64,000 bases of DNA, taken from Flavobacterium johnsoniae UW101. Its GTDB lineage: Bacteria; Bacteroidota; Bacteroidia; Flavobacteriales; Flavobacteriaceae. The stretch is taken from positions 5,766,001 through 5,830,000 of the forward strand of contig NC_009441.1 in assembly GCF_000016645.1 (NCBI RefSeq). Direction: 5' to 3'. A program made the translations under genes and the position numbers. The first letter of the stretch is position 1, and every line of letters starts with the position of its first letter. Of this stretch, positions 33,423-43,229 are shown one piece after another. Below the pieces are notes generated by a model, which searched no databases, was not told the origin of the DNA, and was given only the letters and a program-made list of their open reading frames with translations.

Positions 33423-34832
33423 ATGAGCAAATTTGATTTTGGAATTGTAGGACTCGGTGTAATGGGCCGTAACTTACTTTTAAATATCGCCAGCCATAAC
33501 TTTGCGGCTGCAGGTTTAGACTTAGATACCGAAAAAGTCAACTCTCTTCAACAAGAAGCTGACGCCGCCCACACAATTGAAGCGACAACAGATGTAAAAC
33601 ATTTCGTAGAGCTTATTCAACAACCTAGAGCGATTATGCTTTTAGTTCCTGCCGGAAAACCGGTCGACAGCGCTATAGCCAGCTTATTACCACATTTAGA
33701 TAAAGGTGACATCATAATCGATGGCGGAAACACTTATTTTACAGATACTGACAGACGATTTATAGAATTATCTGAAAAAGGTATTCATTTCTTCGGAATG
33801 GGAATTTCAGGCGGTGAAAAAGGTGCAAGATTCGGTCCTGCTATGATGCCGGGCGGTGATCAAAAAGCATACGAAAGACTTCGTCCTATTTTTGAGGCTA
33901 TTGCTGCAAAAGTAGACGGCGAACCTTGTGTAGAATATTTAGGAAACGGTTCTGCAGGAAACTATGTAAAAATGGTTCATAACGGAATCGAATACGGAAT
34001 TATGCAGTTAATTTCTGAGATTTATGACCTTATGAAAAGAGGTTATAACTTAGACGATGAAACGATTCAAAAAACTTTTGAAGAATGGAATCAAACTGAT
34101 GATCTAAGATCGTATCTTATTGAAATTACTGGAAAAATTTTAAAACAAAAAGACGAAGACGGAAGCCTTCTTATCAATAAAATTTCAGATTGGGCAAAAT
34201 CTAAAGGAACAGGAAAATGGACTTCACAAAATGCAATGGATTTGCAGGTTCCGGTTCCAACTATCGACGCCGCTGTTATAATGCGCGATATGTCTAAAAC
34301 AAAACCTGAAAGAATTGAAGCTGCAAAAAACTTAGTTTGGAATACTCCTGAAAGTAATGTAAATACCAGCGAAGCAATTGCTGCTTTAAAATCGGCGTTA
34401 TACCTTTCTATTGTTGTAACGTATGCTCAGGGATTAGCTCAGCTTCATACTGCTTCTAAAGAATACAATTACGGATTAAATCTGGAAACTGTTGCCAAAA
34501 TCTGGCGCGGAGGCTGTATTATTCGTGCAACTATTCTGGAAGATTTCAGAAAAGCGTATGTCGCAAAATCTGATTTACCAAACTTACTTTTAGATTCTGG
34601 AATAGCTTCAAAATTAACCGAAAACCAAGCAGGAATGAGAGCTGTAATTCAGTTTGCCGTTCAAAAAGGATTACCTGCGGCTGGTTTGATGAATTCGTTA
34701 GCTTATTTTGACTCTTATAGATCTGCTAATCTGCCTACAAATTTAATTCAGGCACAGCGCGATTTCTTTGGGGCTCATACTTACGAACGCATCGACAAAG
34801 AAGGTGTTTTCCACACACAATGGGCTGAATAA
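33423..34832 (+). CDS. gnd: 6-phosphogluconate dehydrogenase (decarboxylating)
   Basis: The ATG at 33423 (M-S-K-F-D-F-G-I-V-G-L-G-V-M-G-R-N) is preferred to a TTG nine bases upstream. The protein of ~469 residues has the NAD(P)-binding G-L-G-V-M-G-R-N motif at the N-terminus, the substrate-binding G-I-S-G-G-E-K-G-A-R-F-G-P segment and the C-terminal H-T-Y-E-R-I-D tail. It oxidises 6-phosphogluconate to ribulose-5-phosphate with NADPH and CO2. It heads the operon gnd-zwf-pgl, so all three oxidative pentose-phosphate steps are co-expressed. Confidence 0.95.
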   Translation: MSKFDFGIVGLGVMGRNLLLNIASHNFAAAGLDLDTEKVNSLQQEADAAHTIEATTDVKHFVELIQQPRAIMLLVPAGKPVDSAIASLLPHLDKGDIIIDGGNTYFTDTDRRFIELSEKGIHFFGMGISGGEKGARFGPAMMPGGDQKAYERLRPIFEAIAAKVDGEPCVEYLGNGSAGNYVKMVHNGIEYGIMQLISEIYDLMKRGYNLDDETIQKTFEEWNQTDDLRSYLIEITGKILKQKDEDGSLLINKISDWAKSKGTGKWTSQNAMDLQVPVPTIDAAVIMRDMSKTKPERIEAAKNLVWNTPESNVNTSEAIAALKSALYLSIVVTYAQGLAQLHTASKEYNYGLNLETVAKIWRGGCIIRATILEDFRKAYVAKSDLPNLLLDSGIASKLTENQAGMRAVIQFAVQKGLPAAGLMNSLAYFDSYRSANLPTNLIQAQRDFFGAHTYERIDKEGVFHTQWAE

Positions 34833-34865
34833 GCAACTTAAAAAAAAGCAACACAACTACACACA

Positions 34866-36395
34866 ATGACTAAAAATAAACTTAAAAATCCAACAATCAT
34901 TGTTATTTTTGGAGGAACCGGAGACTTAGCAAAGAGAAAGCTCTTTCCCGCATTTCAAAATCTGTATCTTGACGGACGTATGTCTGAAAAATTTCAGATT
35001 ATTGCACTTGGAAGAGCAGAAAAAACAGATGAAGATTTCCGCAGTTATGTTTTAGAAAATTTAGAAAATTTTTCAAGAAAAAAAGGCAAGTCAGATCCTG
35101 AAACAGAAAAATTTCTGTCTCACATAACATATCACAGCCTTGATATTGATAAAGAAGAATCTTATCTAAGTTTAAACGAAAAAATAAAAGGTTTTGATGA
35201 AGCGTTTGGAGAACGTGCCAATCGTCTTTTCTATCTTTCTATAACACCTTCTTTCATTTCTACTATTTCCAGCAATATCAAGAAAATTGGTCTTGCTGCA
35301 AACCCAAAGCAGGATCGTATTATTATTGAGAAACCATTTGGTTATGATAAAACTTCGGCGATTGAGCTGAACGAAATGCTTTCGCAGACTTTTAAAGAAG
35401 AACAGATATACAGAATCGATCATTATTTAGGTAAAGAAACAGTTCAGAACATTCTGGCTTTCCGATTTGGAAATTCAATGTTCGAACCTTTATGGAGCCG
35501 TAATTTTATTGACTTTGTTCAGATTACAGTAGCAGAAGAAGTGGGTGTAGAAGAACGAGGCGGTTTTTATGAAGGCGTTGGTGCATTAAAAGATATGATT
35601 CAAAATCACCTGCTTCAAATATTATGTATGACGGCAATGGAAGCACCAGCATCATTAAGTGCCGATGATATTCGTAACCGTAAAGCCGATGTTTTAAAAT
35701 CTATCCGACGCATTAAACCAGAAGAAGTAGATCATTATATAGTAAGAGGTCAGTACGATGCCGGTACTATAAAAGGAAAAGCTGTTCCCGGATATCGTCA
35801 GGATAAAGGAATTGCTCCAGATTCTAATACTGAAACGTATGTGGCAATGAAGATTTATCTGGATAACTGGAGATGGCAGGGAATTCCGTTTTACCTTCGT
35901 ACAGGAAAAAGAATGGAAGAAAAGCAATCATCCATTATAATTCAGTTTAAACCTGTTCCACATTCTTCATTTTCTTATGGAAAAGAAGGTATGACACCAA
36001 ACCGACTGATTATCAACATTCAGCCGGCAATGGATATTAAACTGCAGTTTATGACCAAAAAACCAGGTCTATCACTTTCTTTAAGACCGGCAGAAATGAT
36101 ATTTGATTATTTTTCCTGCTCTACCATGTCGCCGGAAGCTTATGAAACCTTAATTGCAGATGCATTATTGGGCGATCCTACCCTATTTATGCGCTGGGAT
36201 CAGGTAGAAGAAGCATGGGATGCAATCGACACTATCCAGCAGGTATGGAAAACTACAGCTCCTGTAAATTTCCCAAATTACAAAGCCGGAAGCTGGGGAC
36301 CAGAAGAAGCTGATGAACTATTGGCACGCCAGGGACACAAATGGATTCCAAATACACAAACAAAAGAAGAACTTTTAGATGATACAGATATATAA
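34866..36395 (+). CDS. zwf: Glucose-6-phosphate 1-dehydrogenase
   Basis: The 509-residue enzyme has the N-terminal coenzyme motif I-F-G-G-T-G-D-L-A-K-R-K-L near residue 14 and the active-site signature R-I-D-H-Y-L-G-K-E near residue 182 (His is the catalytic base). It oxidises glucose-6-phosphate to 6-phosphogluconolactone with NADP+. It starts 34 bp after gnd, and its last codons overlap the pgl start by 17 bp, giving translational coupling. Confidence 0.95.
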   Translation: MTKNKLKNPTIIVIFGGTGDLAKRKLFPAFQNLYLDGRMSEKFQIIALGRAEKTDEDFRSYVLENLENFSRKKGKSDPETEKFLSHITYHSLDIDKEESYLSLNEKIKGFDEAFGERANRLFYLSITPSFISTISSNIKKIGLAANPKQDRIIIEKPFGYDKTSAIELNEMLSQTFKEEQIYRIDHYLGKETVQNILAFRFGNSMFEPLWSRNFIDFVQITVAEEVGVEERGGFYEGVGALKDMIQNHLLQILCMTAMEAPASLSADDIRNRKADVLKSIRRIKPEEVDHYIVRGQYDAGTIKGKAVPGYRQDKGIAPDSNTETYVAMKIYLDNWRWQGIPFYLRTGKRMEEKQSSIIIQFKPVPHSSFSYGKEGMTPNRLIINIQPAMDIKLQFMTKKPGLSLSLRPAEMIFDYFSCSTMSPEAYETLIADALLGDPTLFMRWDQVEEAWDAIDTIQQVWKTTAPVNFPNYKAGSWGPEEADELLARQGHKWIPNTQTKEELLDDTDI

Positions 36396-37095
36396 TACTA
36401 CAGAAGAAATTAATACTGCAGCGGCAGACCTTTTTACAGCAGCAGCACAAGATGCAATTGCAAAAAGAGGAAAATTTACAGCAGTTCTTACTGGAGGTTC
36501 TTCTCCTTCAGGAATTTACAAACTGCTGGCTTCTGATGCATACAAAAACAAAATAGACTGGAGTAAAGTCTACATATTCTGGGGCGACGAACGCTGGGTG
36601 CCGCTAAATGATGATTTGAGCAACGCAAAAATGTCTTATGCAGCATTATTAAGCCACGTTCCTATTCCGTCTGAAAATATTTTTGAAATGTACAAAGACG
36701 GTGTAACACCAGAAGATTACGCAGTTACATACGAACAATCAATTCGAAAAATTTTAGGAGAAGAAGGAAAATTTGACTTTATCTTTTTAGGAATGGGAGA
36801 TGACGGACACACGGCTTCTCTTTTTCCAGGTGAAGCAGTATTAAATGAACAAAACAAGTGGGTTGATGCCTATTTTCTGGCACCGCAGAACATGCACCGC
36901 ATTACACTTACTGCTCCATTAATTAATAAAGCCGAAAAGATTATTGTAGTCACTTTTGGAGAGAAAAAAGCACATGCTTTAAAAGAAGTAACAAAAGGAG
37001 AATACAATCCTTCACTTTACCCTACGCAGCTAATTAAACCTGTCTCTGGAGAATTAGTATTTCTCGTAGATAAAAGTGCTGCAGGAACCAATTAA
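36379..37095 (+). CDS. pgl: 6-phosphogluconolactonase
   Basis: The 238-residue SugIsomerase-fold (DevB-type) lactonase has the T-G-G-S-S-P-S-G-I-Y phosphate-binding loop (about 35-44), the W-G-D-E-R-W-V segment (about 70-76) and G-M-G-D-D-G-H-T-A-S-L-F-P (about 138-150). It hydrolyses 6-phosphogluconolactone. It overlaps zwf and ends at a strong terminator, completing the operon. Confidence 0.94.
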   Translation: MIQIYNTTEEINTAAADLFTAAAQDAIAKRGKFTAVLTGGSSPSGIYKLLASDAYKNKIDWSKVYIFWGDERWVPLNDDLSNAKMSYAALLSHVPIPSENIFEMYKDGVTPEDYAVTYEQSIRKILGEEGKFDFIFLGMGDDGHTASLFPGEAVLNEQNKWVDAYFLAPQNMHRITLTAPLINKAEKIIVVTFGEKKAHALKEVTKGEYNPSLYPTQLIKPVSGELVFLVDKSAAGTN

Positions 37096-37102
37096 AACAC
37101 CA

Positions 37103-37136
37103 GAAAGTCCGAAAATGTTTTTCGGACTTTTTTTAT
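37103..37136 (+). terminator. Terminator of gnd-zwf-pgl
   Basis: AAAGTCCGAAAA pairs with TTTTTCGGACTTT and is followed by T residues. Confidence 0.88.
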
Positions 37137-37425
37137 GCTTTATCTTCATCCTTTATTTTCGTATTTCATCAAATCTGGAGTTATCTGCTAATCGTAAAGC
37201 TTCAGGATTCAAAATTCAAACTCCTCATACGTAATATCTTATAGTTTTTTACATTTAAAAGCAGTCAAGTTCAGGCAAAGATTACAAATATGTCGTATTT
37301 GACCATGCAAAAGCCCTTTTATCGTTTATTTTTGCCAACCTATCTTATTATAAAACTTTAAAATTTAATTAAAAAGAATGCGTTAAAAAAATTAAGTAAC
37401 AAACCCCAAATCAAAACAAAACCAC

Positions 37426-38649
37426 ATGAAAAAAAACTTTTATTATTTTTTACTTACGCTCTCGGCAGGTATTCTATTAAGCTCCTGCAGCGACGACAAT
37501 GAAGACGGCAAATACAAACCTACTTATCTGCCTTCTATCGACGCAAGTGCCTTACCAGACGGAAACAAACCTATGACGATGTTTGAAGATGACGAAAATT
37601 CATCTAAAATGTACGACAATAAAGACCGTTGGTTTCGTGTCAATCAGCCTATGCAGGTAATTCAAAAAGGAAAAGATTCTGTACAGATTTCTCTTTATTC
37701 GCCTGTTGGCTTAACCGACGTAAAAGTCTACGCAAAACTGCCGAATTATGACAAACGATTTGTACTTTTTCATTTTTCTAAAGTTCCGGCTTTTCACAGA
37801 TCTTTTCATAAAATTCCGTTGACGGAAGGCAAAAATGATTATGAACTCGAAAAAGGAAATACGGTAACTATCGATAAAATCGAAGGGTTTTCATCTGGAG
37901 CAATCGAGTTTTCTGTTGAATCGAGCGATCCTTTATTCCAGAAATTCAAAAAAATAAAATCGGCTAGATTGGTTCAGTTCAGCGATCAATATCACAAAAA
38001 CGAATATGGAAAATACCTGCCAATGAATCCTGTTCTGGCAAAAGAAGCGATAACGATGATTATCAATTTCTCGTATGCAATCAGTCATCCTATGTATTAC
38101 GATACTTTCATGAATTTTGACCGATACAAAAAAGAACAGGCAGAAACTGCAGGTACAGCAATAAACGGTGCTTTAAACTGGCACGGAAATGCCGATGATG
38201 CTGACGGCGTTTATGATTATTTAACTAAAGTTCAAATTGAACAGGCATACGGAACTTACATTGACAGCCGAACTCTGAATATGGCAATGGTGGGTGGAGA
38301 TTCTGCCTGGGGAGGCGGACCTTTGGCTTCACAATGGGAATCTGGTTATGTAACCGGACACTGGGTTGGCGAAATGTCGGTTTGGTCACACGAATACTCA
38401 CATCACAGCGGTTATAACCACAGCAGTAATTTAGCAAACAGCGGCGAAGGCGGCGGACAGCAGGAAATGCTTACTGATTTTTATAAGTATTTAATTTATT
38501 TAAATGATCTTCCGTTTACAGATCCTGATATTTTAAAAGGATATACAAAAACAAGCTATCTGTCTGGAAGTTACAAAAAACCTGTGTTTACAATTAGTCA
38601 AAAAAATCCATTTTTATTAAAATATAAAGGAGAAGGAAAATGGAACTAA
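37426..38649 (+). CDS. Lipoprotein with a metzincin-type zinc-protease motif
   Basis: The 407-residue product has a lipoprotein signal ending L-S-S-C (lipid Cys21). Near residue 322 it carries H-E-Y-S-H-H-S-G-Y-N-H, a perfect HExxHxxGxxH zinc-binding site (H322, E323, H326, G329, H332), as in metzincins. A following G-E-G-G-G-Q-Q-E-M stretch may be a Met-turn region (M343-ish). The N-terminal ~200 residues may be a separate beta-rich domain. Overall it resembles no family I can name with confidence. It is probably an exported outer-membrane-anchored protease. It overlaps or abuts the next lipoprotein gene and likely acts with it. Confidence 0.72.
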   Translation: MKKNFYYFLLTLSAGILLSSCSDDNEDGKYKPTYLPSIDASALPDGNKPMTMFEDDENSSKMYDNKDRWFRVNQPMQVIQKGKDSVQISLYSPVGLTDVKVYAKLPNYDKRFVLFHFSKVPAFHRSFHKIPLTEGKNDYELEKGNTVTIDKIEGFSSGAIEFSVESSDPLFQKFKKIKSARLVQFSDQYHKNEYGKYLPMNPVLAKEAITMIINFSYAISHPMYYDTFMNFDRYKKEQAETAGTAINGALNWHGNADDADGVYDYLTKVQIEQAYGTYIDSRTLNMAMVGGDSAWGGGPLASQWESGYVTGHWVGEMSVWSHEYSHHSGYNHSSNLANSGEGGGQQEMLTDFYKYLIYLNDLPFTDPDILKGYTKTSYLSGSYKKPVFTISQKNPFLLKYKGEGKWN

Positions 38650-38663
38650 ACAATATAATCAAG

Positions 38664-39671
38664 ATGAACAAACTGCCATTTTTACTATTATTGCTTTGTC
38701 TTTTTACAAGCTGCAGTAAAGACAACGACATAGAAGCTATAAACTATGATTACTACTATCCTACCGAAAGCGCCGAAATTACTGCTAAACAAATTGGCGA
38801 CGGTACAGGAACATTAGATCCAAAAGGAATCGCAATCTCTAAAGAAAAACTGTATGTATGCAACGGCAGTACTTTAGAAGTATTTGATGCTTTAACACTG
38901 GCACATTTAAAAACAATTTCCAATTATACCAAAGGAAGCACCATTATACCATTGACTTTATTAACATCGATAAGTATTGATAACGGCCGAATTTATTTAG
39001 GAAGCGAAGAATCAAGACTTTTTGTTTTGGATGAAACTACCGGTTTAGGAATCAACACAGTTGGAAACGGACAATGGTGGCAGACTTTTGTTCATGTTTT
39101 TGGTGTTGTGGTAAAAGACGGATTGGTGTTTGTAAAAGAAAAAGAAAAAAGCATCAAAGTGTTTGAAACTTCTCAAATTACCGAAACAAGTAATTGGAAC
39201 TTAACCCCAATCGCCAAACTTAATACCTTAAACGGATGGACAGAAGCTTACTCTATGGATGTGCAATCTGGAAATCTAATTGTTGCAGGAAGAGATGCTA
39301 AAAGTTATTTGTACTATGATATTGCCAATATTAAAGCAAATGCCGCAAACTCTTTAACAACTCCAATCGAACCTTCAACAGCTCCGTTTGCCAACAACAA
39401 ACCTATTTCTGTAACTTTTAGTAATGATTTTGCTGTAACTTCAGAAAATTCAGGAAACACAAATTATGTGCGTTTGTATTCAAAAGAAGCTTTTATGAAT
39501 AAAAATTATAAAGCTGTAATGAGTGCATCTGATATTTTAGGACAGAATCCTTTTGGGGTTATTGTAGGCAATGCTCAACTGGACGATCGTATTTTCTTAT
39601 CAGATAATACCAATAAGAAAATCAGAATCATCAAACTCAATAAATCTACAATTGCTGAACAGAAAAACTAA
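38664..39671 (+). CDS. Lipoprotein with predicted beta-propeller domain
   Basis: The start at 38664 (M-N-K-L-P-F-L-L-L-L-L) gives a clean lipoprotein signal ending L-F-T-S-C; an ATG at 38640 overlapping the previous gene would add eight residues with an acidic n-region. The mature part has repeated V-F-D/E-A/T... G-x-L-x-V blade-like strands (D-N-G-R-I-Y-L-G, K-D-G-L-V-F-V, S-G-N-L-I-V-A) suggesting a YncE-like propeller. A polypeptide- or substrate-binding partner for the metzincin-motif lipoprotein is a reasonable guess. The two genes are co-transcribed. Confidence 0.68.
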   Translation: MNKLPFLLLLLCLFTSCSKDNDIEAINYDYYYPTESAEITAKQIGDGTGTLDPKGIAISKEKLYVCNGSTLEVFDALTLAHLKTISNYTKGSTIIPLTLLTSISIDNGRIYLGSEESRLFVLDETTGLGINTVGNGQWWQTFVHVFGVVVKDGLVFVKEKEKSIKVFETSQITETSNWNLTPIAKLNTLNGWTEAYSMDVQSGNLIVAGRDAKSYLYYDIANIKANAANSLTTPIEPSTAPFANNKPISVTFSNDFAVTSENSGNTNYVRLYSKEAFMNKNYKAVMSASDILGQNPFGVIVGNAQLDDRIFLSDNTNKKIRIIKLNKSTIAEQKN

Positions 39672-39704
39672 TCAATTTTAGAAATTCTGGATTTATAAAA
39701 AACA

Positions 39705-39740
39705 AAAGGGAAGACATAAAAATCTTCCCTTTCTTTATTT
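39705..39740. terminator. Bidirectional terminator
   Basis: AAAGGGAAGA and TCTTCCCTTT pair with T/A runs around, between the convergent propeller lipoprotein and acyltransferase genes. Confidence 0.82.
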
Positions 39741-39761
39741 ACAGCATTCTGAAAATAGTTT

Positions 39762-40874
39762 TTATATGTTTTCGGTCTTAAGCTTTGCCAGTTTTTCTTT
39801 TCGTTTATCAGTTAAATATTTTCTCAGCGGAATATCATAAACCACCATTACCAAATAAGCAAATCCAACAAGCAGAATCACTCCAGATATAACAACAAAT
39901 GTCAATTGTGTCGTATCTGGTTTATAATTCGTGTAATAATTTCCAAACATCCATAAAGCAGCATAATGTGTCATGTATAACGGATAAGATATATTGCCAG
40001 AGAAAACACAAACCTTTTTCAGTCCCTGATTTAAAACCGATCCGGCTCCTAAAGATACCAGCAGAGGAAAATAAAACAATACAATTAAAGGTTCAGTTAT
40101 CCAATTCATTGCCGAAGAAGGCATTATAAAAGCCAATAACAACAATACAGATAAACCCGCAAATCCAAGTTTGTTTTTAATAATCCAGTTTGAACGGTAA
40201 ATAAGCAATCCGGCTAAAAATGAATACGATATTCTGGCGAATCCATCCCAAAAAGTAGGCCCGCTCCAGCCTCCTAATAAATTCCCCGAATTATAACCCA
40301 CATAACAAATCGCTGCTGCAGCAATTATAGTCAAGATTAAAAGATAACTGCGCGCTATTCTGTAAAGTACAAAAGCGTAGACAATATTTGCAATATATTC
40401 CCAAAATAACGACCAGGCCGGCGCATTGAAACTGAACAAATTAAAACCGCGATCTGCAATTACAGGCAAAGGAATCATAAATAAGGAACAGATAAAAGTT
40501 AAAATAATTTTACCTGTGCTGTACAATTCAAGATTACCGCCAAATGGGTCAAATAAAAAAGCCAGTAAACCTAATACAGATCCTGCCGCAACAAGCGGAT
40601 GAAGTCTTATAATTCGGGATATAAAAAAATTACGCAATCCCATTTTTGCAATACGATCGTCATAAGCATAACCAATTACAAATCCGGAAAGACAGAAAAA
40701 GAAATCGACAGCCAAAAAGCCATGTCCGATAAAATTCTTGCTTGGGTCTGTAAAAATCCATTCCATAAAATGGAAAATAACAACTGCAAGTGCTGCTACG
40801 CCTCGCAGTCCGTCTAGAATTTCAAAATGTTGTTTGGTTTGTAAAATAGGAATTGAAGAATTGTTTGTAGTCAT
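39762..40874 (-). CDS. Acyltransferase family 3 membrane protein
   Basis: The 370-residue polytopic protein of the OatA/NodX type opens with the conserved L-D-G-L-R-G-V-A-A-L-A-V-V-I-F-H-F (H about residue 36, catalytic-site region), followed by about ten helices. Family members acetylate sugars or peptidoglycan from the cytoplasmic side. The target is unknown, although the adjacent peptidoglycan-related locus (43-64 kb) is a suggestive neighbour. It is transcribed leftward with the MFS gene, with a 48-bp gap. Confidence 0.84.
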   Translation of the reverse strand: MTTNNSSIPILQTKQHFEILDGLRGVAALAVVIFHFMEWIFTDPSKNFIGHGFLAVDFFFCLSGFVIGYAYDDRIAKMGLRNFFISRIIRLHPLVAAGSVLGLLAFLFDPFGGNLELYSTGKIILTFICSLFMIPLPVIADRGFNLFSFNAPAWSLFWEYIANIVYAFVLYRIARSYLLILTIIAAAAICYVGYNSGNLLGGWSGPTFWDGFARISYSFLAGLLIYRSNWIIKNKLGFAGLSVLLLLAFIMPSSAMNWITEPLIVLFYFPLLVSLGAGSVLNQGLKKVCVFSGNISYPLYMTHYAALWMFGNYYTNYKPDTTQLTFVVISGVILLVGFAYLVMVVYDIPLRKYLTDKRKEKLAKLKTENI

Positions 40875-40922
40875 TATTAAGGTTTATGCGAAATGGTTAA
40901 GTTAATTTATGATTTGGTTTAA

Positions 40923-42329
40923 TTAATTCGCTGGTTTTAAATTGTCTCCGTCTTTAAAATGCAATCTTCTAAAAACCAATCCGGATAAAATGGTTAAAGA
41001 GCCCACTACCAGAAAAGTATATCGAAATGCATTGTGAATTTCGTGATGAATAAGTTTTACATCTCCTTGAAAAACCTTTAAAACCAATAATCCGAAAGCG
41101 ATTCCAAAACCAATTGCCAGCTGTTGATTTACTGAAATTAAAGAATTACCGCTGCTGGTATGATACTGTCTTAAATCGGCAATAGAAATAGAATTCATAG
41201 AGGTAAACTGTATCGAGTTAAAGAAACCCAAAATCGAAATTATAGGAACGTACCAATAAATTGAAGTATGAATTGATGGAATAGCCAGACAGCAGATTAA
41301 AAACCCAATAATAAAAGTATTGACCATTAAGGTTTTTCGATAACCAAAAGTGTTTAAAATCCCAATTACAGCTGATTTTCCAAACATTGCCGTCAAAGCC
41401 ATTGGCGCTACAATCCACCCAGACACAACTGCAGACTGACCATAAGCAATCTGGATCATCATGGGCAGTAACAACGGTACAGAACTGATTCCCAAACGTG
41501 TAGCCAGATTACCAACAATACCCACTCGAAATGTTCTTACCTGAAACAGGTTTAAAGGAAAAATAGGATTGTTGTCTTTCGATGCATGACGATAGTACCA
41601 ATACAGCATTAAAAATCCCGACATTAAAATCATTAAAACAGGTGAAACCCGAACGGTATTGCCAAATAATTCTAATGAAATAGATAATAAAAGCGAAGCC
41701 GCTGCAAAAATGAAAAAGCCTTTTAAATCAAAATCGATTATTTTAGATTTATAATTGGGCATATATTTTAAACTCAAAAGAATACCGATAAGCCCAAACG
41801 GAATGTTTATTAAAAAAATCCAGTGCCAGGATAAATAATCAACCATATAACCTCCAACCAAAGGCCCTAATACCGGCCCAATTAAAGCGGGAATAATAGC
41901 AAAGTTCATGGCTTTAAGTAATTCTTTTTTAGGAAATGTTTTAATTAGAGCAAGCTTTCCTACAGGAGTCATTAAACTTCCTCCCACTCCCTGAACAATT
42001 CGAGCTAAAACTAAATGCATCAGGTTTTGAGAAAGTGAACAAAATAAGGATCCGAGACTGAACAAAACCAAAGCGACAATAAAAACTTTCTTAGTCCCGA
42101 ATTTATCTGATAAAAAACCGCTCACAGGCATAAAAAGCGCCAGAGTCAAAACATAACTGATAATTGCGTTCTGCATATCCAGCGGTGATTCGTGCAGATC
42201 TTTGGCAATAGAAGGCAGTGAAGTATTCAAAATTGTCGAATCAAGCATCTGCATAAAAATAGAAGTCGCTAAAATAATGGGTAATACCTTTTTTATTGCT
42301 TCATTATTTTGCTCTGTAATCACTGTCAT
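40923..42329 (-). CDS. DHA2-family MFS multidrug-type exporter
   Basis: This 468-residue 14-helix major facilitator carries motif A-like G-F-L-S-D-K-F-G-T-K-K and motif C-like L-G-P-V-L-G-P-L-V-G-G near residue 150 (drug:H+ antiporter 2). The N-terminus has L-D-S-T-I-L-N-T-S-L-P-S-I-A, typical of EmrB/MdtD proteins. It is not a convincing sugar importer, so it should not be taken as the missing amino-sugar permease of the nearby locus. Confidence 0.88.
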   Translation of the reverse strand: MTVITEQNNEAIKKVLPIILATSIFMQMLDSTILNTSLPSIAKDLHESPLDMQNAIISYVLTLALFMPVSGFLSDKFGTKKVFIVALVLFSLGSLFCSLSQNLMHLVLARIVQGVGGSLMTPVGKLALIKTFPKKELLKAMNFAIIPALIGPVLGPLVGGYMVDYLSWHWIFLINIPFGLIGILLSLKYMPNYKSKIIDFDLKGFFIFAAASLLLSISLELFGNTVRVSPVLMILMSGFLMLYWYYRHASKDNNPIFPLNLFQVRTFRVGIVGNLATRLGISSVPLLLPMMIQIAYGQSAVVSGWIVAPMALTAMFGKSAVIGILNTFGYRKTLMVNTFIIGFLICCLAIPSIHTSIYWYVPIISILGFFNSIQFTSMNSISIADLRQYHTSSGNSLISVNQQLAIGFGIAFGLLVLKVFQGDVKLIHHEIHNAFRYTFLVVGSLTILSGLVFRRLHFKDGDNLKPAN

Positions 42330-42511
42330 CCTGTTTATTTTAAGACTTTATTTTTTTATTCTGTCAGGAAAAAAATTGACCCGAAAACTTCTATTTCATC
42401 CTAAAAATAAAGGTACGAAAACATTCTTGTCTATCCATCCTATCCTTACTTACAATTTGATTAATGTAAACAGTACGTATAATTGATTAATACATAATCC
42501 CTAGATTTTAT

Positions 42512-43229
42512 GCTCCAGAGGAGCTAAATATTTATAGCAATTATGCATCCCCTGATTTAAAGCTCCAGAGGAGCGATATATATTATTTATAAATATGCCG
42601 CTCCGCTGGAGCTTATGTATCGGAAAATAATTATGCTATAAATATTTTGCTCTTCCAGAGCATTCTTTTAATGATAGATTAAATAAGGCGCTCTCATTTT
42701 CTTAAAGTCTTTCAAACCTTCCTGCAATTATCCTAACCTGCAATTTTATTAATGTGACCTTGCACATAATGACAAATTTCATTTACTATAAAAGCTCCGG
42801 AGGAGCTAAATATTTATAGCAATTAAGCACCCTCTGATTTCAAGCTCCAGAGGAGCGATATATATTATTTATAAATATGCCGCTCCGCTGGAGCTTATGT
42901 ATCGGGAAATAATTATGTTATAAATATTTTGCTCTTCCAGAGCATTCTTTTAATGATAGATTAAATAAGGCGCTCTCATTTTCTTAAAGTCTTTCAAACC
43001 TTCCTGCTCTTATCCTAACCTGCAATTTTATTAATATGACCTTGCGCATAATGACAAATTTCATTTACTATAAAAGCTCCAGAGGAGCTAAATATTTATA
43101 ACAATTATGCATCCCTGAGTTCAAGCTCCAGAGGAGCGATATATATTCATCAATTATGTCGCTCCGCTGGAGCTCTATGTATGGAGAAATAATTATGCTA
43201 TAAATATTTTGCTCTTCCAGAGCATTCTT
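42512..43229. repeat. Tandem array of three ~281-bp units with nested palindromes and copies of the namZ 3' end
   Basis: Units start at 42512, 42794 and 43076. Each begins with a ~150-bp nested inverted repeat: GCTCCAGAGGAGC, a second GCTCCAGAGGAGC, GCTCCGCTGGAGC and GCTCTTCCAGAGC. The inner arms AGCTCCAG(A/C)GGAGCG pair, and the outer arms GAGC(T/A)AAATATTTATAGCA pair. Each of the first two units then contains a 58-bp copy (about 42668-42725 and 42950-43007) of the last 18 codons plus stop of the namZ gene at 43230, followed by ~70 bp of A/T-rich sequence. The third unit joins the real gene. No ORF spans the array. Confidence 0.9.

Noticed and set aside
40923..42329. The MFS gene as the missing MurNAc/GlcNAc importer of the salvage locus
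   Set aside because: It is a 14-helix DHA2 drug exporter type and lies beyond the repeat array.
42512..43229. The tandem units as a CRISPR array
   Set aside because: Unit length (~281 bp) and the palindromic, near-identical whole units do not fit 24-40-bp repeats with unique spacers, and no cas genes are near.
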